This document shows, piece by piece, positions 37,900-45,879 of a DNA stretch of 64,000 bases (position 1 is its first letter; the number at the start of each line of letters is the position of its first letter). Both the position numbers and the translations under genes were made by a program. The stretch is from positions 1,984,001 through 2,048,000 of the forward strand of contig NZ_JAJOMY010000001.1 in assembly GCF_024699945.1 (NCBI RefSeq). The letters run 5' to 3'. The notes under the pieces are model-generated. The model was not told the DNA's origin and did not search any database. It was given only the letters and a program-made list of their open reading frames with translations. The stretch is from Phenylobacterium sp. J426 (GTDB lineage Bacteria; Pseudomonadota; Alphaproteobacteria; Caulobacterales; Caulobacteraceae).

Positions 37900-38871
37900 C
37901 TACATCACGCCAGCGCGGAGCAGGTCGTGGACGTGCAGCACGCCCACCGGCTTGCCGCCGTCGACCACGAATAGCACCGTCACCGCCGGCGGCGGGTCGC
38001 TCATCAGCGCCAACGCCTCCGACGCCAGCATGCCGGGCGTGACAGTCTTCCGAGGCCCCGGCGTCATCACCTCGCCGGCGGTGTGGTCCAGCAGGCCCTC
38101 GATGTGGCGCCGCAGGTCGCCGTCCGTGATCACGCCAGCGAGGCCGCCGTCGGGTCCGGTGACACCCACGATTCCCCAGCGCTTCTCGGTCATCACCAGC
38201 AGCGCCTGGCGCATCGAGGCGTCCGGCGACACCAGCGGCAGCTCGTCGGCGCCGTGCATCAGATCGCCGACTGTCCGCAACATCGCGCCCAGCTTCCCGC
38301 CGGGATGGAAGACGTGAAAGTCCTGGGCCCGAAAGCCGCGGCGCTCCAGCAGGGCCACCGCCAGCGCATCGCCGACAGCGATCTGCAGGGTCGTGGAGGT
38401 GGTAGGCGCGTTGACCTCGGCGGTGGCCTCGCTGGTGTCGGCCAGCTGCAGGACCACGTCCGCCGCGCGGCCGAGGGCGCTGTCCGGATTGGCGGTGATG
38501 GCGATCAGCGGGATGTCGAACCGGGTGGCGTAGGCCAGGACGTCGGCCAGCTCCCGCGCCTCGCCCGACTTCGAGAGGGCGACGATGACGTCCTCGCGGC
38601 CGATCATGCCGAGGTCGCCGTGGCTTGCCTCCGCCGGATGGACGAAAAGGGCTCGCGAGCCGGTGGAAGCGAAGGTGGCGGCCATCTTCCGCGCCACGTG
38701 ACCCGACTTGCCCATGCCGGTGCAGATGATGCGGCCGTGCTCGGCCGCGGCCAGCCGGTCGACGGCCCGGGCGAACGCCGCGCCCAGCGCCTCAGCCTGG
38801 ATGGCGAGGGCCCGGGCTTCGGCCTCGAGCACCCGGCGACCGACGGCGATGGTCTCTTCGGGTGAGTTCAT
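37900..38871 (-). CDS. kdsD: arabinose-5-phosphate isomerase (KpsF/GutQ family)
   Basis: 323 residues: a SIS domain (GRIICTGMGKSGHVARKMAA, FVHPAEASHGDLGMI, VIVALSKSGEARELADVL) followed by two CBS repeats (MHGADELPLVSPDASMRQAL, and MTPGPRKTVTPGMLASEALA). Converts ribulose-5-phosphate to arabinose-5-phosphate, first step of Kdo synthesis for lipid A core. DFHVFHPGGKLGAML is the family-specific linker. The upstream small membrane gene overlaps its start by ATGA, so translation is coupled. Confidence 0.94.
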   Translation of the reverse strand: MNSPEETIAVGRRVLEAEARALAIQAEALGAAFARAVDRLAAAEHGRIICTGMGKSGHVARKMAATFASTGSRALFVHPAEASHGDLGMIGREDVIVALSKSGEARELADVLAYATRFDIPLIAITANPDSALGRAADVVLQLADTSEATAEVNAPTTSTTLQIAVGDALAVALLERRGFRAQDFHVFHPGGKLGAMLRTVGDLMHGADELPLVSPDASMRQALLVMTEKRWGIVGVTGPDGGLAGVITDGDLRRHIEGLLDHTAGEVMTPGPRKTVTPGMLASEALALMSDPPPAVTVLFVVDGGKPVGVLHVHDLLRAGVM

Positions 38872-39113
38872 TGCGAGGGCGCGAGCGCCTGGTTCTGGAT
38901 GTTGCGCACCGCTTCGCGGGCTTGGTCCGTGCGCCGCATGGCGGCTTCGTGTTCGCGCTTCATGGCCGCCTGAACGGCGGCGGTGCGCTGCACCGGCGGA
39001 TGGCCGAACGGCGCAGGCGAGCGGTCGCCCAGGCCTTGGGGCCACACGAGCGCCAGCGCCACGGCGGCGAGGGCGCAGAGCGCAAGCAACGGCAGGTAGA
39101 GGCGATCCAGCAT
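38868..39113 (-). CDS. small membrane-anchored protein upstream of kdsD
   Basis: 81 residues. One N-terminal hydrophobic helix (DRLYLPLLALCALAAVALAL) and a charged helical tail (AAVQAAMKREHEAAMRRTDQ) ending NQALAPSQ. No family name. Its stop overlaps the kdsD start, and it has a divergent promoter region with gpmA. It may be periplasmic, as the charged tail follows an uncleaved-looking signal. Confidence 0.6.
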   Translation of the reverse strand: MLDRLYLPLLALCALAAVALALVWPQGLGDRSPAPFGHPPVQRTAAVQAAMKREHEAAMRRTDQAREAVRNIQNQALAPSQ

Positions 39114-39138
39114 CGCGCGTTCTATAGCCCGCTGCGGC

Positions 39139-39167
39139 TTGACGGCGAAAGCCTCGGGTCCTAGCCG
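39139..39167 (+). promoter_or_regulatory. possible housekeeping promoter of gpmA
   Basis: TTGACGG at 39139-39145 matches the Caulobacter -35 consensus TTGACGS, and CCTAGCC around 39160-39166 partly matches the -10 consensus GCTANAWC at about the right spacing. The gpmA TTG start is 28 bases further on. Confidence 0.4.
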
Positions 39168-39194
39168 CAGGGCCTGTCGAAGAAGGAGCGCGCC

Positions 39195-39905
39195 TTGCCC
39201 ACCCTGATCCTGCTGCGTCACGGCCAGAGCCAGTGGAACCTCGAGAACCGCTTCACGGGCTGGGTGGACGTCGACCTGACGCCCCAGGGCGAGGCCGAAG
39301 CGAAGAAGGGCGGCGAGCTGATCAAGGCGGCCGGCCTGCACATCGACCGGTGCTTCACCTCCGTCCAGACCCGGGCCATCCGCACCTCGTGGCTGGCGCT
39401 GGCCGCCGCCGGCCAGGCCTTCGTGCCCGAGACCAAGGACTGGCGCCTGAACGAGCGCCACTACGGCGGCCTGACCGGCCTCAACAAGGCGGAAACCGCC
39501 GAGAAGCACGGCGAGGCCCAGGTGAAGATCTGGCGCCGCAGCTACGACATCCCGCCGCCGCCGCTGGCCGCGGGTTCGGAGTATGACTTCTCGAAAGACC
39601 GGCGGTACGCCGGCGCGGAGCTGCCCGACACCGAAAGCCTGAAGACCACGCTCGACCGCGTGCAGCCGTACTGGGAGAGCGATATCGCCCCCCACCTGAA
39701 GGCCGGCGAGACGCTGCTGATCGCCGCCCACGGCAACTCGCTGCGCGCCATCGTCAAGCTGCTGTTCGGCGTCGGCGACGACGCGATCGTCGGCGTCGAG
39801 ATCCCCACCGGGAACCCGCTGGTCATCGAGCTGGACGCCAACCTCAAGCCGACGTCCGCCCGCTACCTCGACGCGGCGCGCGCCACCGAGCTGCCGCCGA
39901 TCTAG
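39195..39905 (+). CDS. gpmA: 2,3-bisphosphoglycerate-dependent phosphoglycerate mutase
   Basis: 236 residues. Interconverts 3- and 2-phosphoglycerate in glycolysis. The phosphohistidine is in [20 protein letters not shown] near residue 8; [33 protein letters not shown] and the second catalytic His in [17 protein letters not shown] are all present. The lid is the short alphaproteobacterial version. TTG start behind AAGGAG. Divergent from the kdsD operon and followed after nine bases by a deaminase gene. Confidence 0.97.
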   Translation: MPTLILLRHGQSQWNLENRFTGWVDVDLTPQGEAEAKKGGELIKAAGLHIDRCFTSVQTRAIRTSWLALAAAGQAFVPETKDWRLNERHYGGLTGLNKAETAEKHGEAQVKIWRRSYDIPPPPLAAGSEYDFSKDRRYAGAELPDTESLKTTLDRVQPYWESDIAPHLKAGETLLIAAHGNSLRAIVKLLFGVGDDAIVGVEIPTGNPLVIELDANLKPTSARYLDAARATELPPI

Positions 39906-39914
39906 GCCGGAAGC

Positions 39915-40364
39915 ATGACCGACGAGGATTTCATGCGCCGGGCTATCGCGCTGGCGGCCGCCCAGGTGGGCCGCACCGGCGACAATCCGGCGGTGGGGTG
40001 CGTGGTCGTCCGGGATGGTGAGATCGTGGGCGAGGGCGCGACCGGGGACGGCGGCCGTCCGCATGCGGAAGAACTGGCGCTTCGCCAGGCGGGCGAGTCC
40101 GCCCGCGGCGCCGTCGCCTACGTCACCCTGGAGCCCTGCGGCGCGCGGTCGTCGGGCGCGGCGTCCTGCAGCGAGCTGATGGCCCACGCCGGCCTGGACC
40201 GGGTGGTGGTGGCCTGCGCCGATTCATCGGTCTTCGCCGCCGGGCGCGGCGGAGCGCATCTGCGTGCATCGAACATCACGCTCGACCAGGGGTTGTTGAA
40301 CGCGGAAGCCGCAGAGCTCTACCGGGGGTACTCTCCCGCTAAATCGCTGGAAATACGTCGTTAA
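39915..40364 (+). CDS. RibD-like zinc deaminase
   Basis: 149 residues, a single cytidine-deaminase-like domain. EDFMRRAIALAAAQVGRTGDNPAVG and VVRDGEIVGEGATGDGGRPHAEE (zinc His and catalytic Glu), then LEPCGARSSGAASCSELM with the two zinc Cys nine residues apart. This resembles the deaminase half of RibD, whose usual GRTxPCxxxG spacing is altered. No reductase domain follows. The riboflavin role is therefore uncertain; it may act on another aminopyrimidine or nucleoside. Confidence 0.8.
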   Translation: MTDEDFMRRAIALAAAQVGRTGDNPAVGCVVVRDGEIVGEGATGDGGRPHAEELALRQAGESARGAVAYVTLEPCGARSSGAASCSELMAHAGLDRVVVACADSSVFAAGRGGAHLRASNITLDQGLLNAEAAELYRGYSPAKSLEIRR

Positions 40365-40412
40365 TTTGTAAGGGCGTAGCGTCGTTCGAATCGCCGCCGG
40401 ACCCCGTTCCGA

Positions 40413-41679
40413 ATGCCCGTCACGCACGCCCGCAGTCTCGTCAACGTCCGCCTCAGCCAGGCGGAAGCCGACGCGATCTGCGCCAAGCACGACCGCCTCT
40501 GGACGTCCAAGCCGGGCGGCGCGCGGGCTGTGTTCGCCTGGAAGGACCTGACTGGGCTCAACCTCGCCGGCCGCAATCTCTGCGACGCCGACTTCACCGG
40601 GGCCATCCTCACCGACTGCAACCTCTCCGGCGCGCGGCTGGACAATGCGACGCTGTTCGGGGCTGATCTTCAGAACGCCAGGCTGGTCGACGCGTCGCTG
40701 CGCCGCGCCGACCTGCGGGCCGCATCCCTGCGAAACGCCGACCTGACCGGCGCCGACCTGTTCGAGGCGGACCTTCGCGAAGGCCAGCTGGCCGCCGCCG
40801 ACCGCAAGTTCGGCTTCCGCCGGCTGGAGACGGGCCAGCCCACCCGGCCCGGCGAGATGCAGGGCGCGATCCTGGCCGGCGCCAACCTGGAGCGCTCACG
40901 GCTGTCCGGGGTGATGGCCGTTCGCGCCGACTTCACCGACGCCATCCTCCGCGACGCCAAGCTGATCCGCGCCAACCTGAAGCAGGCCTCGATGAAGGGG
41001 GCGAACCTCTCGGGCGCCGACCTCTCAGGCGCGGATCTGGCCGGCGCCGACCTGCGGGACGCGGTCCTGGTCGGAGCCAAGACCCTCTCGTGGAACGTCA
41101 TGGACGCCAACCTGGCCGGCGTGCTGACCGACGAGCCCGCGGGGGAAACCCGCCACTGGCATGCCCTACAAGAAGATGATCCGCGATCACGCCCGCTGGT
41201 GCGAGACCGACGGGGCCGAGGGCGCGCCGTCCGTGTTCGACGCCGCCGACCTGCGCGGCCTCGGGTCGATCCGGGGGTTCAATCTCACGGCGCTGTCCGG
41301 CAAGGGCGCGGTCTTCTACGGTCTCGACATGGAAGGCGTGCAACTCCAGGGCGCGCACCTGGAGAACGCGGACCTGCGCAACTGCAACCTCCGCCGTGCG
41401 GACCTGCGCGGCGCACGCCTCGTCGGCGCCAAGCTCTCAGGTTCGGACCTGCGCGAGGCCCAAATGGGGCCGCTCCTGCTCGGGGCCGATCGGGTGATGC
41501 CCTGCAATCTGACCGGCGCCCAGCTCAAGAACGCCGACCTGTCCTGCGCCGATCTGCGCCACGCCCTGCTCAATCAGGCCGATGTCAGCCGCGCCAACTT
41601 CCAGGGCGCGCTGCTTCGTCAGGCCAGTCTCACCGGCGCCGCCCGCCAGGGCGCCCGCGGCCTGGACGGCGTCATCTGA
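40413..41679 (+). CDS. pentapeptide-repeat protein 1 (frameshifted)
   Basis: About 421 residues after removing one G of five at 41141-41145. Two long stretches of A(D/N)Lxx repeats: LTGLNLAGRNLCDADFTGAI to ADLREGQLAAAD, then MQGAILAGANLERSRLSG to ADLRDAVLVGAK; after a central helical block (KMIRDHARWCETDGAEG) a third stretch from FNLTALSGKGAVFYGLDM to DVSRANFQGALLRQ. Such right-handed quadrilateral helices can mimic DNA or serve as scaffolds. The same three-part architecture recurs in the next gene, which supports the frameshift repair. Function unknown. Confidence 0.8.
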
Positions 41680-41686
41680 CGTGACC

Positions 41687-42874
41687 ATGCCGGCTCCCGT
41701 TCTCACCGGTCGCCGCCGCCTGAGCGAAGGCGAGCTGACGATCCTGCTCGACAACCACGCGCGCTTCACGGCCGGCAAGGGCGGCAAGCGCGTGACCCTG
41801 CCCTTCGTGGACTTTTCGGGCCTCGACATGTCGGGGCGCGACCTCGCCGGTGGCGATTTCACCGGCTCGGTGTTCGACGCCGCCCGCCTCTCGGGCGCGC
41901 GGCTCTCGGGCGCCAATCTGTCGGGCTGCGACCTCCGCCACGCCGACCTGCGCTACGCGAACCTCACCTGCGCCAACCTGCGCGGCGCATGCTTGGCGGG
42001 GGCCAATCTCACGGGCGCCAATCTGACCGGAGCCGATCTCAGGCCGGGCAAGTTCGCCACGCCGCATCCCTCCAAGGGATTTCCGGCGGTCGTCGAGGAG
42101 GATCGCGGCGGCCAGCTGGAAGGCGCGACCCTCGCCGGCGCCATCCTCGACCAGTGTCGCCTGGAGGGCCTGTTCGCGCCCGAGGCCGACTTCTCCGACT
42201 GCTCGATGGTTGGCGTGAACCTGCTACAGGCCAATCTGAAGGGGGCGGACCTTTCCGGCGCGGTGCTCAACGGCGCCGACGTGGCGGGCGCCAACTTCGA
42301 AGGGGCGGATTTCTCCGGCGCCGAGATCGTGGGGGTGGTGATGGCCGCGGCCCGCACCGCGGGCGCCAAGCTCGGCCAGATCAAGGAGCCGCCCAGCCGG
42401 CACGCTCTGCTCCGCTGCGCCCAATTGGTCGAACAGGCCCGTGGCCACGACGCCTGGGTCCGGTCGGGCGGTCAGCAAGGCGCCCCTGTCTCCTTCGCGG
42501 GCGAGGACCTGCGCCCCGCCGCCGACGCCCTGAAGGGCCTGCGACTCACCGCCGTCAACGCCCGCGGGGCCTGTCTCGCGGGCCTCGACCTCACCGGCGT
42601 CCATCTGCAGGGGGCCAACCTGGAGGACGCCGATCTCGTCGCCGCCGTGCTGGCGGGGGCCGATCTGCGCGGGGCCAAGCTGGTCGGTGCGAACTTCGCC
42701 CGGGCGGACCTCCGGGGCGCGCTCCTCGCGCCCCTGCCGCTCGGGCCCAACCGCGAGACTCCGACCAACCTACGGGGCGCGCGGCTGCGCCACGTGAATC
42801 TCGAGGGCGCCGATCTCACCGGGGCCATCCTCGAAGGCGTCGATTCCCGCGGCGCGCGGCCGGCGATCCGCTGA
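41687..42874 (+). CDS. pentapeptide-repeat protein 2
   Basis: 395 residues, intact. N-terminal LSEGELTILLDNHARFTAGK helical cap, then repeats from FVDFSGLDMSGRDLAGGDFT through ANLTGANLTGADL, a spacer (GKFATPHPSKGFPAVVEED), repeats to FEGADFSGAEIVGVVM, a central helical block (SRHALLRCAQLVEQARGHDA) and final repeats to ADLTGAILEGVDSRG. Same order of blocks as its upstream neighbour eight bases away, so the pair arose by tandem duplication. ATG 41687, with GTG 41681 as an alternative. Function unknown. Confidence 0.88.
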   Translation: MPAPVLTGRRRLSEGELTILLDNHARFTAGKGGKRVTLPFVDFSGLDMSGRDLAGGDFTGSVFDAARLSGARLSGANLSGCDLRHADLRYANLTCANLRGACLAGANLTGANLTGADLRPGKFATPHPSKGFPAVVEEDRGGQLEGATLAGAILDQCRLEGLFAPEADFSDCSMVGVNLLQANLKGADLSGAVLNGADVAGANFEGADFSGAEIVGVVMAAARTAGAKLGQIKEPPSRHALLRCAQLVEQARGHDAWVRSGGQQGAPVSFAGEDLRPAADALKGLRLTAVNARGACLAGLDLTGVHLQGANLEDADLVAAVLAGADLRGAKLVGANFARADLRGALLAPLPLGPNRETPTNLRGARLRHVNLEGADLTGAILEGVDSRGARPAIR

Positions 42875-42878
42875 CACG

Positions 42879-42908
42879 AAAAAGGCGGCGCCCTTGCGGA
42901 CGCCGCCT
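42879..42908 (-). terminator. terminator of the Hsp20 gene
   Basis: Read on the minus strand, AGGCGGCG and CGCCGCCT form an eight-base-pair stem with a ten-base loop and end in a T run (A run at 42879-42883 on the plus strand). It lies 28 bases past the Hsp20 stop and may also stop the convergent pentapeptide transcript. Confidence 0.75.
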
Positions 42909-42935
42909 CCTTCAACTGAGAGGCGGGAAGGGGCT

Positions 42936-43387
42936 TTAGGCCGCCTTCTCGCCTTCGATCAGCTTCGACTCGCCGGTGGTGATGGCGATGGTCCGGGGCT
43001 TCAGGGCCTCGGGCAGCTCACGCTTCAGCGAGATCGAGAGCAGGCCGTCCGCCAGGTTGGCGTCGGTCACCACGACGTAGTCCGCCAGCTGGAACCGGCG
43101 CTCGAAATTGCGCTCGGCCAAGCCGCGGTGCAGGTACTGCTTGGCCTCGTCGTTGGCGGCCTTGCGGCCCTGCACGGTGAGGAGGTTCTCCTTCACCTCG
43201 ACGTTGAGTTCTTCGGGACGGAAGCCCGCCACCGCGATGTCGATGCGGTAGGCGTTCTCGTCGGTCCGCTCGATGTTGTAGGGCGGATACCCCGTGGCGG
43301 CGTCCGCGGCCGCGGTCTCGAGCAGCGAGGCCAGGCGGTCGAAGCCCACGACGGAGCGATAGAGGGGGAGAAGTCGATCGTACGCAT
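42936..43387 (-). CDS. Hsp20/IbpA-type small heat-shock protein (frameshifted)
   Basis: About 150 residues. N-terminal MRTIDFSP-LYRSVVGFDRLA, then the alpha-crystallin domain: YPPYNIERTDENAYRIDIAV, VAGFRPEELNVEVKENLLTV, YLHRGLAERNFERRFQLADY, and DGLLSISLKRELPEALKPRT with the IxI-like end. IbpA-type holdases bind unfolding proteins under heat. One C is missing from a run on the minus strand (plus 43364-43368), separating the first eight residues; GTG 43349 would be the start otherwise. A sigma-32-like promoter lies upstream. Confidence 0.88.
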
Positions 43388-43505
43388 GCGGTCACATCCT
43401 TCTTGTCTAAGCAAGGTTGCGAGTTGTGATGGGCGCGCGGCCGGACCTCGAAAGCGTCCGTAAGCGTGCCGGAAAGCCCGGACATCCAGCGCCTTCCGCG
43501 ATTTG

Positions 43506-43533
43506 ATTTAGGCGGCGCGAAACACGGTTCAAG
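43506..43533 (-). promoter_or_regulatory. sigma-32-like heat-shock promoter of the Hsp20 gene
   Basis: On the minus strand CTTGAA (43528-43533) is followed after 15 bases by CCTAAAT (43506-43512), close to the alphaproteobacterial RpoH consensus CTTGAA and CYTATWT. The Hsp20 start is about 120 bases downstream. The match to the gene's function strengthens the call. Confidence 0.55.
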
Positions 43534-43611
43534 GGCTTGCGCGGTCAGCTTGGCCATCTAGGCTCGCGCCCACAAAGCCCATCGCGAAAACGCCCTCAGG
43601 GAGGCCCCCGC

Positions 43612-44452
43612 ATGCTCCGTCCGCTCCTCGCCGCCGCCGTCGTGGCCGCCGTCGCCGCGCCGCCCATGGTCGCTTTCGCCGCCGACGTCCAGCTCCAGGC
43701 CGCCGTCGCCGGCGCCCAGCGCAGCGAGGCGCACAAGGCCCGCGACGCGCACCGTCGTCCCGTCGAGACTCTGACGTTCTGGGGCCTGAAGCCCAAGCAG
43801 ACGGTGGTCGAGCTGCAGCCGGGCTCGGGCTACTGGACGGAGATCCTGGCACCTTACGCCAAGGCCACCGGCGGGACCTACATCGCCACGGCCGCCGACC
43901 TGGACAACCCGAACCTGTCGGAAGCCGCCAAGACGGCCCGCGCCAACTTCGAGAAGAAGTACGCCGACGAGACGATCTACGGGAAGATCAGGTACGCCAA
44001 CTTCGGGCCGGCCTCTGGGCCGCTGGGCGCCCCCCGGCTCGGCTGACCTCGTCATCACTGCGCGCAACATCCACAACTGGGCGACCCAGCCCGGACTGCT
44101 CGACAAGGTCTTGAAGGACGCTCACGCCGTGCTCAAGCCCGGCGGTGTTCTCGCCGTCGAGGAACACCGCAAGGACCCGAAGCCCGAGGCCGACAACTGG
44201 TCGGACGGGTACATGGCGGAGAAGACGGTGATCGCCGCCGCCGAGAAGGCGGGCTTCAGGCTGGCCGCCAGATCCGACATCAACGCCAATCCGAAGGACA
44301 CCAAGGACCACCCGTTCGGCGTCTGGACCCTGCCGCCCACGCGTCAGAGCGCCGGGCGCGGCCAGCCGGCCGACCCCAACTTCGACCGCACCAAGTACGA
44401 CGCCATCGGCGAGAGCGACCGCATGACGCTCCGTTTCGTCAAGGTCGGCTGA
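43612..44452 (+). CDS. exported class I methyltransferase-like protein (frameshifted)
   Basis: 279 residues after removing one C of six at 44030-44035. A signal peptide (RPLLAAAVVAAVAAPPMVAF) precedes a methyltransferase-like Rossmann domain: FWGLKPKQTVVELQPGSGYW (motif I, Glu-x-x-Pro-Gly-Ser-Gly), WTEILAPYAKATGGTYIATA, ADLVITARNIHNW (motif IV) and LKPGGVLAVEEHRKDP. It ends DRMTLRFVKVG. A paralogue follows at 44553. SAM is not expected in the periplasm, so either the signal is not used or the fold has another role. Substrate unknown. Confidence 0.8.
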
Positions 44453-44552
44453 GGCTTCGCGCCTCGCCCCCCGACTTTGACGGTGGGCGCCGATCCGGCT
44501 AAGCCAGGGTCGGCCGGCTGCCGGGGGCGGACGCGCAAGGTTGCAGGGCAAG

Positions 44553-45434
44553 ATGATCCTACTTTCCCGCCGGATGGTGCTGGCGAGCACGATCGCGCTC
44601 GCCGCTTGCGGCCAGAAGCCGGGCGAGGCCCCGGCCAGGAAGCCCGCCCCCAAGGCCGCCGCCGATCCGCGAACACTGGAAGGCGCCGTCGCCGGCGACT
44701 GGCGGCTGCCGGCCGACAAGGCCCGCGACGCCTTCCGCCATCCGGTGGAAAGCCTGACCTTCTGGGGTCTGAAGCCCGGCGCCACCGTGGTCGAGTTCTG
44801 GCCGGGCGCCGGCTGGTACACCGACATCCTGGCGCCGTACCTGGCCGCCACTGGCGGCAAGCTCTACGCCGCCCAGCAGCAAATCACCGATCCCGCCGAC
44901 ACCGCCACTCGCACGGTCTTCGACGCGTACGCCCGGCGGTTCAGCGGCAACGCCCGGCTCTACGGCAAGATTGAGTTCACCGTCTTCGGCCCCACCAGCG
45001 GCCCGGTGGCGCCGGCGGGGACCGCCGACCTCGTGCTCTTCCTGCGCAACCTGCACAACTGGATGGCCGCCGGGATCGCCGAGAAGGCCTTCCGAGACGC
45101 CTTCCTGGCGCTCAAGCCCGGCGGGGTCCTGGGGGTGGAGGAGCACCGCGCCAGCCCCGGCGGCGTGCCAGACCTGCTGGCCAGCGAGGGCTACGTCGAG
45201 CAGGCCTACGTCACCAAGCTGGCGGAGGAGGCGGGCTTCACGCTCGCCGGGGAGAGCGAGATCAACGCCAATCCGAAGGATACCAAGGACCACCCGTTCG
45301 GCGTTTGGACCCTGCCGCCGGTCCGCCGCACCTCCGCATTCGGTCAGCCGGCAGATCCCAATTTCGATCGCGCCAGGTACGACGCCATCGGTGAGAGCGA
45401 CCGCATGACGCTGAAGTTCGTCAAGCCCGCCTGA
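44553..45434 (+). CDS. methyltransferase-like lipoprotein paralogue
   Basis: 293 residues, intact. The N-terminus ILLSRRMVLASTIALAAC is a lipoprotein signal with a lipobox Cys, then an Ala/Pro/Lys linker. The domain repeats its neighbour motif for motif: FWGLKPGATVVEFWPGAGWY, DILAPYLAATGGKLYAAQQQ, ADLVLFLRNLHNWMAAGI, LKPGGVLGVEEHRASP, INANPKDTKDHPFGVWTLPP, and DRMTLKFVKPA at the end. ATG 44553 fits the signal; a TTG four codons upstream is possible. Serves as the reference that fixes the frameshift in its upstream paralogue. Confidence 0.82.
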   Translation: MILLSRRMVLASTIALAACGQKPGEAPARKPAPKAAADPRTLEGAVAGDWRLPADKARDAFRHPVESLTFWGLKPGATVVEFWPGAGWYTDILAPYLAATGGKLYAAQQQITDPADTATRTVFDAYARRFSGNARLYGKIEFTVFGPTSGPVAPAGTADLVLFLRNLHNWMAAGIAEKAFRDAFLALKPGGVLGVEEHRASPGGVPDLLASEGYVEQAYVTKLAEEAGFTLAGESEINANPKDTKDHPFGVWTLPPVRRTSAFGQPADPNFDRARYDAIGESDRMTLKFVKPA

Positions 45435-45476
45435 AAGCGCGCCCGGGGCGTTTCAGGAGCGGCCAGCCTGCGGCAA

Positions 45477-45491
45477 ACCGCGTAACGCGGT
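45477..45491. promoter_or_regulatory. inverted repeat upstream of the SCP2 gene
   Basis: ACCGCG-TAA-CGCGGT, a perfect six-base dyad with a three-base centre, 70 bases before the SCP2 start. It could be an operator; no regulator is assigned. Confidence 0.35.
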
Positions 45492-45561
45492 CACGACCCG
45501 TTTACACATTTCGCGCCTAAGGCGAAGCTCCCGTCTGAGTCGGGGGAGTGCGTGGGGGCGC

Positions 45562-45867
45562 ATGGCGACGCTTGAGGAACTGACGGAACGCATTCGCGGC
45601 GCTGCGGCGTTGGGCGGCTTGTCGCGTTCCATCAAGCTCGACCTCAAGGGCGAGGGCGTGATCCACGTGGCGGGCTCCGAGGTCACCAACGACGACAAGC
45701 CGGCCGACCTGACGGTGCGCATTAGCCGCGCGGACCTGACCGCCCTGGGCAAGGGCGAGCTCGATCCGATGCGTGCGATGATGACGGGACGGATGAAGCT
45801 GTCCGACATGGGCCTGGCCATGAAGCTGCAGCCTGAGATTCAGGCTCTGTTTTCCAAGGCCGTGTAA
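45562..45867 (+). CDS. SCP2 sterol-carrier domain protein
   Basis: 101 residues made only of an SCP2 domain: SRSIKLDLKGEGVIHVAGSE, DLTVRISRADLTALGKGELD, PMRAMMTGRMKLSDMGLAMK and LQPEIQALFSKAV. These small proteins bind acyl chains or other lipids. It is 12 bases upstream of the tailed hydrolase and likely cotranscribed with it, which suggests a lipid-related job for both. The lipid bound is unknown. Confidence 0.88.
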   Translation: MATLEELTERIRGAAALGGLSRSIKLDLKGEGVIHVAGSEVTNDDKPADLTVRISRADLTALGKGELDPMRAMMTGRMKLSDMGLAMKLQPEIQALFSKAV

Positions 45868-45879
45868 GCGGCCCATCAG

